DNA of 6,642 nucleotides, taken from Candidatus Saccharimonadia bacterium. Lineage in GTDB: Bacteria > Patescibacteriota > Saccharimonadia > Saccharimonadales > UBA4665. This document shows, piece by piece, positions 1 through 5,100 of this stretch. The position numbers and the translations under genes are program-made. The notes beneath the pieces are model-generated. The model was not told where the DNA came from, did no database searches, and was given only the letters and a program-made list of their open reading frames with translations. How positions within the stretch are numbered: position 1 is the first letter of the stretch; every line of letters starts with the position of its first letter. The DNA is taken from assembly GCA_023268595.1 (NCBI GenBank), contig JALQUD010000018.1, positions 1,712 through 8,353 on the forward strand, written 5' to 3'.

Positions 1-1
1 T

Positions 2-973
2 GGCGCCTGTCTCAACATCCTCGATATCAACAGCTCGATCCTGAACAAACCGCTGGACCGCATCTTGTCGCTGGTCGACCATAACAACCAGCCGGTCGAT
101 GTCATCGAGTATGTCCGTGGCATCCGCACGCCGACCATCGATGAGACGATGAAGCTGGTATACGAGGATGGTGGCATGATCAACGTATACCTGAGCGTGT
201 CGCCGGTGACCCGTAGCTACGGTAGCGGCAACCAGAGCGGCCATGTCATCGTGCTACGTGACATCACGCACACCAAGAGCCTGGAAGAGGAACGCGACGA
301 GTTCATCAGCGTGGTCAGCCACGAACTGCGCACACCGATAGCCATCACCGAAGGCAACATCAGCAATGCCCAGTTCATAGCCGAGAAGACCGGCGACATA
401 GACAAGATCAAACAGGCGCTGCACGAGGCCCACGAACAGGTATTGTTCCTATCATCGATGATGAATGACCTGTCGACGCTTTCACGCGCCGAGCGCGGCA
501 AACTGGTAGCCGAGGTCGAACCGATCAACGTCGGCGAGCTGGTGGCCGATCTGGTGAGTAATTATGGCAGCGAAGCCGAGCAGAAGGGGCTGGCGCTGCA
601 CAGCCATGTCGACGAATCACTCGAGTTATTACAATCCAGCAAACTCTACGTCCGCGAAATCCTGCAGAACTTCATAACCAACGCCATCAAATACACCGAA
701 ACCGGGAGTGTGACCATCGCCGCCAAGCCGCGCTCAGGAGGCGTGACGTTCCAGGTCAGCGACACCGGCATCGGCATCAGTCCGGCCGACAAGGAAAAGA
801 TCTTTGACAAGTTCTTCCGCAGCGAGGACTTCCGCACCCGCCAACACAATGGCACCGGTATCGGATTATACGTGACCATCAAGCTGTCGCGTCTGTTACA
901 CGCCGAAATCGACGTCACCAGCAAGCTCAACAAAGGCTCGATGTTCAGTATTTTCATACCCGACCTGCGTTAA
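2..973 (+). CDS. Sensor histidine kinase, C-terminal part (5' end outside window)
   Basis: The reading frame is open from the first bases of the window, so the true start lies upstream. A TTG at 65 is only an internal Leu codon. The visible fragment is 323 codons. Residues 1 to about 88 look like the end of a PAS-type sensory domain ('GHVIVLRDITH'). Then comes a HisKA dimerisation domain with the H-box 'SVVSHELRTPI'; the phospho-accepting His is codon 320-322. The HATPase_c domain follows, with N-box 'EILQNFITNAIKYT', G1 'DTGIGI', F-box 'FDKFF' and G2 'GTGIGL'. All catalytic motifs are intact, so autophosphorylation is expected, with transfer to a response regulator not seen here. Any membrane anchor or further sensor domain would be in the missing N-terminus. 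No receiver domain follows; the protein ends right after the ATPase fold. The input signal and partner cannot be inferred. Confidence 0.95.
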   Translation, partial: GACLNILDINSSILNKPLDRILSLVDHNNQPVDVIEYVRGIRTPTIDETMKLVYEDGGMINVYLSVSPVTRSYGSGNQSGHVIVLRDITHTKSLEEERDEFISVVSHELRTPIAITEGNISNAQFIAEKTGDIDKIKQALHEAHEQVLFLSSMMNDLSTLSRAERGKLVAEVEPINVGELVADLVSNYGSEAEQKGLALHSHVDESLELLQSSKLYVREILQNFITNAIKYTETGSVTIAAKPRSGGVTFQVSDTGIGISPADKEKIFDKFFRSEDFRTRQHNGTGIGLYVTIKLSRLLHAEIDVTSKLNKGSMFSIFIPDLR

Positions 974-1004
974 CGCGCGTCAGTACGTCAATCGCAGCGA
1001 TTCA

Positions 1005-1023
1005 CGCTAAACGGTCTTTAGCG
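1005..1023. other. Small inverted repeat between convergent genes
   Basis: Seven-base perfect arms, CGCTAAA (1005-1011) and TTTAGCG (1017-1023), flank a 5-base centre. The right arm overlaps the stop codon of the minus-strand glycosyltransferase. A second small inverted repeat, AATCG-CAG-CGATT (990-1002), lies just upstream. Together they fill most of the 44-bp gap between the converging kinase and glycosyltransferase genes. Neither has a T-tract on either side, so they are at best weak, possibly bidirectional, 3'-end hairpins. Confidence 0.35.
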
Positions 1024-2517
1024 CATGACGTGCCGCGACACGTTGCGCTGTTTCCATGACACTTCACCAAACTCATAACGCAGCATGGATACATGGACAT
1101 ACATGATGTCCCAGATAATACAGACCGGCATAACCACGGCGGCCGAGAGGAAGCCGACATGAGGGAAGGCCGACTTCTGCACACATGCGAACGCCACTGC
1201 ATGCAACAGCCACGCGCTGAGTGCCGGCACCGCTAGCAATACGGGAATATGGCTGTCGACCACGGCAAGAATGGCCAAAACCAACGGACCGATCAATAGC
1301 AAGGACTGCCCGACGGTCAGTAAGGCGGCGAGTTCGACGCGACGGTGCAGCTGGGGATAGCGGCGATATACCGCCGTTGTCCGCTGGTCGGTTATCGGTT
1401 TTTCCGAGGTCACGGCCAATTCATCATCGCTTCGGATGAATGCGTATCCGCCATGGCTCGTCGCATAACGGGCCAGATGCGCCTCAGGCGACATCGATTG
1501 TTTGACGGCAGCAAAACCGCCCGCCTTATCTAGCACATCCCGTCGGATGAGCCAGCAGCTACTGAGCACCGGCGGCCGGCTGAATAACCAGCGGGGAGGC
1601 CTCAGTTCCCAGTAATAGCGCATCGACTGGAGCAACGGCACATGCGCGACCACCGGGTTACGGGGCATGATTGCCACCATAGCCGTCTCGCTGCGCACTG
1701 CGTAGTCGATCAACCCGCGCAAACTGTGCACGCCAAGCCGGATATCAGCACCACAGAACAGGATATATTCACCACTGGCATCAGCGGCCAGCTCGGCATA
1801 GGCTTTGTTCTTATCCAGCCAGCCACCAGCCGTACCATGACGGCCGCCCAGCCCAAGACGCAGGAACCGGACCCCGGCATGCGCGAAACTGCGGATGATA
1901 TCCGGTGTCCGGTCGTGCGAATCATCGTCATAAGCCAGTACCTCCATCTTTGGATAGTTGCTTGATAGCACCGATGTCAGACAGGCTTCCAGCTGCCGGC
2001 CCTCATCCCGGACCGGCACCGCCACGGTGACCGTGGGCAGTTTGCCGTCGCTCAACGGTTGTTCCGGCTTGACGTATCGGGAAGCCTTTAGCTGATACAA
2101 GCTACTTGTCAGCGCTCCGATCGAGACTATCAGCTGCAGTGCCACCAGCAATACCGCAAGGACCGTTTCACCAGCGTCAGCACGCATGACGGCCATCGAG
2201 GCCAACGCCGTTGCCAGCAACATGACCATCAGCCAACTCAGTCCCAGGCTGGCATTACGGTACAGGTAATCGGCCGGCTGTCGCCAGGCGATGATACGGA
2301 CCGCCTGCAATGCCACATAACCCGAAAGGATTACGGCGATAACGGAAAAGATGTTCGGATCGGCGTATGCCAGCATGGCGCTTCCCGCGAGCGCCGAACC
2401 GGCGGCGCATACTGCGACAACGGTAGCCGGCCAGCGTGCCAGCCAAATGCGCCGGACATGTAAGATACAGACTGCCACCAATGCGGCAAGCAAACAGCCA
2501 TAGGCCAGGGTCATCAT
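1018..2517 (-). CDS. Membrane-anchored family 2 glycosyltransferase
   Basis: This 499-residue protein has about five hydrophobic segments (roughly 2-21, 31-50, 54-75, 90-110, 118-138), a cytoplasmic GT-A domain (about 160-385), and about three more segments (396-420, 424-446, 452-475). The GT2 fold is shown by the opening strand 'TVTVAVPVRDEG' (163-174), the nucleotide-binding 'YDDDSHDRT' (196-204), and 'CGADIRL' (255-261), which is in the place of the metal-binding DXD. The family transfers a sugar from a nucleotide or polyprenyl-linked donor to a lipid or polysaccharide acceptor at the inner membrane face. The acceptor here is unknown. The acidic catalytic-base region is not typical ('SPEAHLA', 343-349), and I see no clear QxxRW motif, which argues against a processive synthase of the cellulose type. 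Translation starts at a double ATG (first codon 2517-2515) with no Shine-Dalgarno. The gene converges on the histidine kinase and diverges from secE. Confidence 0.88.
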   Translation of the reverse strand: MMTLAYGCLLAALVAVCILHVRRIWLARWPATVVAVCAAGSALAGSAMLAYADPNIFSVIAVILSGYVALQAVRIIAWRQPADYLYRNASLGLSWLMVMLLATALASMAVMRADAGETVLAVLLVALQLIVSIGALTSSLYQLKASRYVKPEQPLSDGKLPTVTVAVPVRDEGRQLEACLTSVLSSNYPKMEVLAYDDDSHDRTPDIIRSFAHAGVRFLRLGLGGRHGTAGGWLDKNKAYAELAADASGEYILFCGADIRLGVHSLRGLIDYAVRSETAMVAIMPRNPVVAHVPLLQSMRYYWELRPPRWLFSRPPVLSSCWLIRRDVLDKAGGFAAVKQSMSPEAHLARYATSHGGYAFIRSDDELAVTSEKPITDQRTTAVYRRYPQLHRRVELAALLTVGQSLLLIGPLVLAILAVVDSHIPVLLAVPALSAWLLHAVAFACVQKSAFPHVGFLSAAVVMPVCIIWDIMYVHVSMLRYEFGEVSWKQRNVSRHVMR

Positions 2518-2523
2518 GACTCT

Positions 2524-2532
2524 ATGATACCA
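2524..2532 (-). promoter_or_regulatory. Extended -10 element for a possibly leaderless glycosyltransferase mRNA
   Basis: Read on the minus strand, TGG-TATCAT (2532 down to 2524) is an extended -10 element. It matches TATAAT at 5 of 6 bases and has the TGn extension. Only six bases, AGAGTC, separate it from the first ATG at 2517, so the expected transcription start is the A of the start codon itself. There is no recognisable -35 hexamer at 17-18 bases, as often tolerated with an extended -10. The absence of a Shine-Dalgarno fits leaderless translation. This is predicted from spacing only. Confidence 0.45.
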
Positions 2533-2637
2533 GCCGGCTTATGCTTCGCACACGCTTGCACGGTTTCGCATGGGTTGACAAGCAATCCTGCGACCATCAG
2601 CTTCACTTTATACGGATTCCGGCAAGCCCTAGGCACA

Positions 2638-2685
2638 GTCGTGAAAATGTATACTTTCTATATATTTGTTATATATTTTCACGAC
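2638..2685. repeat. Long perfect inverted repeat, AT-rich centre
   Basis: GTCGTGAAAAT (2638-2648) is exactly mirrored by ATTTTCACGAC (2675-2685). The pairing extends inward through 2649-2653 and 2670-2674 with a single G-T mismatch, giving 16-bp arms around a 16-base loop. The centre contains a second, nested TATATA/TATATA repeat (2659-2664 and 2670-2675). There is no T-tract beside it, so it is not an ordinary terminator. It lies about 120 bp upstream of the glycosyltransferase start and about 80 bp upstream of the secE promoter. Candidate roles are a dimeric repressor or activator site, a cruciform-forming element, or the remnant of a small mobile element. I do not recognise the sequence. 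Confidence 0.75.
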
Positions 2686-2765
2686 CGTCGACAGACTCGC
2701 ACGCCGCGACACGGCAACTCGTCAGGCAGGACAAAGACATGCCCACGCTATCAGGGGCGACCGGC

Positions 2766-2794
2766 TTGACTATTCGGCACCTATATCCTATGCT
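2766..2794 (+). promoter_or_regulatory. Predicted sigma70-type promoter of secE-nusG
   Basis: A -35 box TTGACT (2766-2771, 5 of 6 to consensus), a 17-bp spacer and a -10 box TATGCT (2789-2794, 4 of 6) predict a start near 2801. It is the best-spaced plus-strand pair in the intergenic region. A perfect TTGACA lies immediately after it (2794-2799), but no credible -10 follows at 16-18 bp. The transcript would run almost at once into the hairpin at 2805-2829. Confidence 0.55.
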
Positions 2795-2804
2795 TGACAT
2801 AGAC

Positions 2805-2829
2805 GGCCTAAGAAATCTTAGGTCTTTTT
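2805..2829 (+). terminator. Intrinsic terminator or attenuator hairpin upstream of secE
   Basis: The stem GGCCTAAG (2805-2812) pairs with CTTAGGTC (2817-2824), with one G-U pair and an AAAT loop, and is followed by TTTTT (2825-2829). This has the form of a rho-independent terminator. It sits between the best promoter and secE, about 85 bp before the secE start. It could end an unseen upstream transcript, act as a leader attenuator, or form a 5' stem on the secE mRNA. Confidence 0.6.
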
Positions 2830-2913
2830 AGTACCAAAAGATGTTTACGAAAATTTCAACGAAAGTACTGGATACTGGAAAAAGTACCGTTTTCGAGGGG
2901 ACCGAGGAGCCAG

Positions 2914-3384
2914 ATGGCAGACAACAAGAACCAGGACGCAACAAAAACCGGGGCGACCGGGACCGATGATACGACCGGTGTAGCTTCGGAGGCGGCCGAC
3001 ACCAAGCGTAAGCGCCGGGTACTGCGGCCGGCCGCCGAGCCGACGACGCTCCGTGAACAGAGCGAGAAGGCCCAGGCCCGCCAGCTCAAGCCAAGCCGCC
3101 GGAGCAAGACCACCCGCATCCTGGGAGCACCGTTCCGTCTGATCGGACGCATTTTCCGCCCATTGGGCAAGTTCAAGTTCTTTAGGGTCGTGGGTTACAT
3201 TCTGGCACCGCCGTACATCCGCAACTCGGTCCGTGAGCTATCCATGGTGACCTGGCCTGGCACCCGTACCACCTGGCAACTGACGTACGCCGTGATCGTG
3301 TTTTCACTGATCTTCGGAGTCATCGTAGCCGGCGTCGACTACGGCCTGGACAAGGCCTTCCGGGCATTCATCCTTAAGCAGTAA
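2914..3384 (+). CDS. secE: Preprotein translocase subunit SecE
   Basis: SecE is the small clamp subunit of the SecYEG channel that moves proteins across the cytoplasmic membrane. The family signature is in the C-terminal third: an amphipathic segment 'YIRNSVRELSMVTWP' (101-115) with the conserved E-L...V-x-W-P, then one transmembrane helix at about 123-143 and the ending 'VDYGLDKAFRAFIL'. The protein has 156 residues, far longer than the usual 60-70 of single-span SecE proteins. The extra N-terminus is Asp/Thr-rich (1-30) and then strongly basic (31-95), and lacks the two additional membrane spans of E. coli SecE. The start is fixed by GAGGAG at 2904-2909, 4 bases before the ATG. nusG follows 50 bp downstream with no terminator between, so the classical secE-nusG pair is probably one transcript. 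Confidence 0.94.
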   Translation: MADNKNQDATKTGATGTDDTTGVASEAADTKRKRRVLRPAAEPTTLREQSEKAQARQLKPSRRSKTTRILGAPFRLIGRIFRPLGKFKFFRVVGYILAPPYIRNSVRELSMVTWPGTRTTWQLTYAVIVFSLIFGVIVAGVDYGLDKAFRAFILKQ

Positions 3385-3434
3385 CGGCGGCCTTCCGTCC
3401 TATATAACCCCAACCAGTTAAACGAGCATACAAC

Positions 3435-3980
3435 ATGAGCAACAACCGATACGACACCAGCAAGCAGTGGTACGCCATCCACACCTACAGCGGTTACGAA
3501 GAAAAGGTCGCCGAGAGCATCCGTCAGCGCGCCGACTCCCTGGAAATGAAGGACAAGATCTTTCAGGTCCTCGTTCCTAAGGAGAAGATGATCGAGATCA
3601 AGAACGGTAAGCGCAAGGTCGTCGAGAAGCGTATCTTCCAGGGCTACGTACTGGTCCAGATGAAAATGAGCGAAGACGCCTGGTACATCGTGCGCAACAC
3701 GCCCTCGGTCACCGGATTCGTCGGTAGCGGCACCGACCCGACACCATTGGGCCCGGACGAGATCGAGAAGATCCAGAAGCGCATGGGCCTTGAGCAGCCG
3801 AAGCACAAGATCGACTACAACGTCGGCGACGTCGTCAACATCACCGATGGTCCGTTCAAGGGTTTCGACGGCAGCATCAGCGAAATCGACCCACAGAAGG
3901 GCAAGCTCAAGGTGCTGGTCAATATGTTCGGCCGCGAAACGCCGGTCGAGCTGGACAGCCTGCAGGTCAAGCGGGTTTAG
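3435..3980 (+). CDS. nusG: Transcription termination/antitermination factor NusG
   Basis: NusG binds the clamp of RNA polymerase, increases processivity, and links the polymerase to Rho or to ribosomal protein S10. The 181 residues match the usual length. The NGN domain spans about 10-118 ('QWYAIHTYSGYEEKV' at 11-25; 'FQGYVLVQM' at 68-76; 'VRNTPSVTGFVG' at 86-97). The KOW domain spans about 127-178, opening with 'VGDVVNITDGPFKGFDG' (130-146) and ending 'VELDSLQVKRV'. The ATG at 3435 is preceded only by a weak GAG (3424-3426), so initiation may be helped by translation of secE upstream. A strong terminator closes the unit 35 bp downstream. No sequence oddity was seen. Confidence 0.97.
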   Translation: MSNNRYDTSKQWYAIHTYSGYEEKVAESIRQRADSLEMKDKIFQVLVPKEKMIEIKNGKRKVVEKRIFQGYVLVQMKMSEDAWYIVRNTPSVTGFVGSGTDPTPLGPDEIEKIQKRMGLEQPKHKIDYNVGDVVNITDGPFKGFDGSISEIDPQKGKLKVLVNMFGRETPVELDSLQVKRV

Positions 3981-4014
3981 TACCCACCCCATTGGTCCGG
4001 CAACTCATGATTAT

Positions 4015-4038
4015 AAGCGGCCGTTTTCGGCCGTTTTT
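4015..4038 (+). terminator. Rho-independent terminator after nusG
   Basis: CGGCCG (4018-4023) pairs with CGGCCG (4028-4033) across a TTTT loop and is followed by TTTTT (4034-4038). AAG upstream can extend the stem against the T-tract. It ends the secE-nusG unit and separates it from rplK. Confidence 0.9.
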
Positions 4039-4056
4039 CATAGCGAACCGTCCAGC

Positions 4057-4085
4057 TTGTTAAACCTTGCGTGGTGCTTTATAAT
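4057..4085 (+). promoter_or_regulatory. Strong predicted promoter of rplK
   Basis: A -35 box TTGTTA (4057-4062, 4 of 6), exactly 17 bp, and a perfect TATAAT (4080-4085) predict a start near 4092 and a leader of about 80 nt. It lies directly after the nusG terminator, so rplK is transcribed independently of secE-nusG. Confidence 0.82.
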
Positions 4086-4100
4086 GTAGTCGTTACGCAC

Positions 4101-4145
4101 GTCCTGTAGCTTCACCCCGGACAGATACTCCGGAACTTGCAGGAC
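4101..4145 (+). promoter_or_regulatory. Structured 5' leader of rplK
   Basis: Two nested stems can form in the leader. The outer one is GTCCTG (4101-4106) with CAGGAC (4140-4145), extendable inward by wobble pairs. The inner one is CCGGA (4117-4121) with TCCGG (4129-4133) around a 7-base loop. They leave an internal loop with unpaired bases on both sides, the general form of a protein-binding leader. The element ends 26 bases before the rplK start. It lacks the GUGGGAG element seen before rplA, and I cannot name a known family for it. Confidence 0.45.
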
Positions 4146-4171
4146 ACAGAGGTATCATAGGAGTTATCACT

Positions 4172-4603
4172 ATGGCGAAAGCCGTTAAAGCAAACCTGAA
4201 GATGAAGATCAAGGCCGGTCAGGCCAGCGCAGCGCCGCCAGTCGGTAGCACACTGGGCCAGTACGGCGTGAACATGATGGACTTCATCAATCCTTTCAAC
4301 GACGCTACCCGCGACATGATGGGCCAGACCGTCACGGCGCACATTACCGTCTTCGATGACCGCACCATGGCTTTCCGCGTGGTCGGCGCACCGACCGACG
4401 ACCTTATCCGTGCCAAGCTCGGTATCCAGAAGGGCAGCGGCAAGCCGAACAGCGAGAAGATCGCCAAGAAGCTGAGCCAAAGCGACCTGCAGGAAATCGC
4501 CGAGTCCAAGGCCAAGGACATGAACGCCGACGACGTCGAAGCCATCAAGAAGATGGTCGCAGGCACTGCACGCAGCATGGGTGTCGAAGTAGAACAAGGC
4601 TAA
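4172..4603 (+). CDS. rplK: 50S ribosomal protein L11
   Basis: L11 binds the GTPase-associated centre of 23S rRNA and forms the base of the L7/L12 stalk, where elongation factors act. Its 143 residues are the family's standard length. The N-terminal domain (about 1-70) carries the proline-rich, factor- and thiopeptide-contacting segment 'APPVGSTLGQYGVNMMDF' (21-38). The C-terminal RNA-binding domain (about 75-141) contains 'KGSGKPN' (87-93) and ends 'GTARSMGVEVEQG'. Unusually, residue 26 is Ser where the bacterial consensus 'PPVGPALGQ' has Pro. The start is supported by AGGAG (4160-4164) 7 bases before the ATG. It has its own promoter and terminator, so it is not cotranscribed with rplA in the usual rplKA way unless readthrough occurs. 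Confidence 0.97.
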   Translation: MAKAVKANLKMKIKAGQASAAPPVGSTLGQYGVNMMDFINPFNDATRDMMGQTVTAHITVFDDRTMAFRVVGAPTDDLIRAKLGIQKGSGKPNSEKIAKKLSQSDLQEIAESKAKDMNADDVEAIKKMVAGTARSMGVEVEQG

Positions 4604-4624
4604 CCTATTCAGGTAACTACGAGT

Positions 4625-4654
4625 AAAAGGGAGGCCGAAGCGCCTCCCTTTTTA
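4625..4654 (+). terminator. Rho-independent terminator after rplK
   Basis: GGGAGGC (4629-4635) pairs with GCCTCCC (4642-4648). The stem extends by AAAA (4625-4628) against the following TTTTT (4649-4653). It lies 21 bp after the rplK stop and is one of the strongest terminators in the window. Confidence 0.93.
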
Positions 4655-4675
4655 TCTCTGATAAGCAATACCATT

Positions 4676-4993
4676 ATGAGCATCCAACCTTTCGAGCGTG
4701 CATCCTCAGTGCCGCTCACCGATACCGAACCGTTGCCCGACAGCCTAGGATCTGTCGGAGACGAGCTGATGATTTACACCGACGACGAACTACGCGCAGC
4801 CGGAGTATGCTTGGACGGCCTTGAAAGCCACGGGCTTTCCGCACGTACCCTTGCACAGCTGCGCAAAGCAGAGGAAGCGCTTCAGGATACGCCAACCGAG
4901 GCTCTTATTGATTGCCGGCCAATCGGTCAGCTGGCCATCGAGTCAATGATGAGACGCGTCAGAGGACTGCCCGATGACACTACCTGGCTGTAA
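4676..4993 (+). CDS. Conserved-position hypothetical protein, 105 residues
   Basis: I do not recognise this protein. It is soluble-looking and acidic, with no signal peptide, membrane segment or Cys motif. The first 30 residues look disordered (Pro/Ser/Thr/Asp-rich). From about 32 on ('MIYTDDELRAAG', 'LSARTLAQLRKAEEAL', 'AIESMMRRVRGL') helical segments are likely. It is supported as a gene by filling the space between the rplK terminator and the rplA promoter on the same strand, with coding-like codon use and no long competing frame. There is no clear Shine-Dalgarno before the ATG at 4676 and no convincing promoter in the 22 bp after the rplK terminator, so expression by terminator readthrough or a weak start is possible. 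A hairpin overlaps its stop codon. Confidence 0.62.
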   Translation: MSIQPFERASSVPLTDTEPLPDSLGSVGDELMIYTDDELRAAGVCLDGLESHGLSARTLAQLRKAEEALQDTPTEALIDCRPIGQLAIESMMRRVRGLPDDTTWL

Positions 4994-5002
4994 CGGCCAG
5001 GT
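4982..5002 (+). other. Hairpin over the stop codon of the 105-residue gene
   Basis: ACCTGGC (4982-4988) and GCCAGGT (4996-5002) are perfect 7-base arms around a loop that contains the TAA stop (4991-4993). There is no T-tract, so it is not a standard terminator. It may be a 3'-stabilising or weak termination hairpin just ahead of the rplA promoter. Confidence 0.4.
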
Positions 5003-5005
5003 CAA

Positions 5006-5034
5006 TTGCCGCCTCTGGACAAGCATGATATAAT
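5006..5034 (+). promoter_or_regulatory. Strong extended -10 promoter of rplA
   Basis: A -35 box TTGCCG (5006-5011, 3-4 of 6), 17 bp, then TGA-TATAAT: a perfect -10 (5029-5034) with the TGn extension (5026-5028). The predicted start is near 5041, giving a leader of about 60 nt that begins just before the L1-site-like hairpin. Confidence 0.82.
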
Positions 5035-5055
5035 AGTTGAACCAATCAATAATTT

Positions 5056-5095
5056 GTGGGAGGCCCGCGATGGGCCGTCAGCACCACGAAAGGAG
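5056..5095 (+). promoter_or_regulatory. L1-binding-site-like leader with the rplA ribosome-binding site
   Basis: GTGG (5056-5059) pairs with CCAC (5084-5087). An inner stem GGCCC (5062-5066) pairs with GGGCC (5072-5076) around GCGAT. Between them is a strongly asymmetric internal loop: GA on the 5' side, GTCAGCA on the 3' side. The 5' strand GUGGGAGG and closing ACCAC match the L1-binding helix of 23S rRNA (E. coli has GGUGGGAGGC and AUACCACC there). The Shine-Dalgarno AAAGGAG (5089-5095) follows one base after the outer stem, and the ATG is 5 bases further on. L1 bound here would mask initiation, the known feedback mode of L1. Confidence 0.68.
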
Positions 5096-5100
5096 CCATC

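Larger units (their letters stand above)
2518..2913. other. Gene-free divergent regulatory region between the glycosyltransferase and secE
   Basis: These 396 bp carry no convincing gene. From the left they hold the minus-strand -10 element, about 100 bp in which I see nothing definite (an isolated TTGACA at 2575-2580 has no suitably spaced -10), the long AT-rich inverted repeat at 2638-2685, about 80 bp without clear signals, the secE promoter at 2766-2794, an intrinsic terminator at 2805-2829, and an 80-bp AT-rich leader with a tandem 7-mer (TACTGGA at 2866-2872 and 2873-2879). I searched by eye for a tRNA, particularly tRNA-Trp, which precedes secE in many bacteria, and found no T-loop or acceptor pattern on either strand. 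Confidence 0.7.

Noticed and set aside
65..67. TTG as the start of the histidine kinase
   Set aside because: The frame stays open to the window edge, and the upstream residues continue the PAS-like region. No ribosome-binding site precedes the TTG.
2648..2653. TGTATA within the palindrome, as in the centre of dif recombination sites
   Set aside because: The flanking bases do not match XerC/XerD half-sites, and the symmetry centre of the palindrome lies elsewhere.
2524..2831. Two overlapping plus-strand open frames (to 2769 and to 2831) in the intergenic region
   Set aside because: They cross the palindrome, promoter and terminator, overlap each other in different frames, and read as random-composition protein. 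Only the last 30 codons of one are raised, as a possible leader peptide, in the findings.
2518..2913. tRNA-Trp or another tRNA upstream of secE
   Set aside because: No T-loop (GTTCGA-type) paired with a 7-bp acceptor stem or CCA end was found on either strand.
3399..3408. TATATAA between secE and nusG as a nusG promoter
   Set aside because: No -35-like hexamer occurs at suitable spacing. The 50-bp gap without a terminator fits cotranscription with secE better.
3339..3992. 217-codon minus-strand frame opposite nusG
   Set aside because: Mirror of nusG codon bias. It encodes a Leu/Val/Asp-rich low-complexity product without domain features, and nusG is unambiguous.
4112..4597. 161-codon minus-strand frame opposite rplK
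   Set aside because: Antisense shadow of rplK. It ends within the rplK leader and has no start signals.
5056..5100. In-frame GTG start giving L1 15 more residues
   Set aside because: The GTG lies in the leader's outer stem and has no Shine-Dalgarno, while AAAGGAG is ideally placed for the ATG at 5101.
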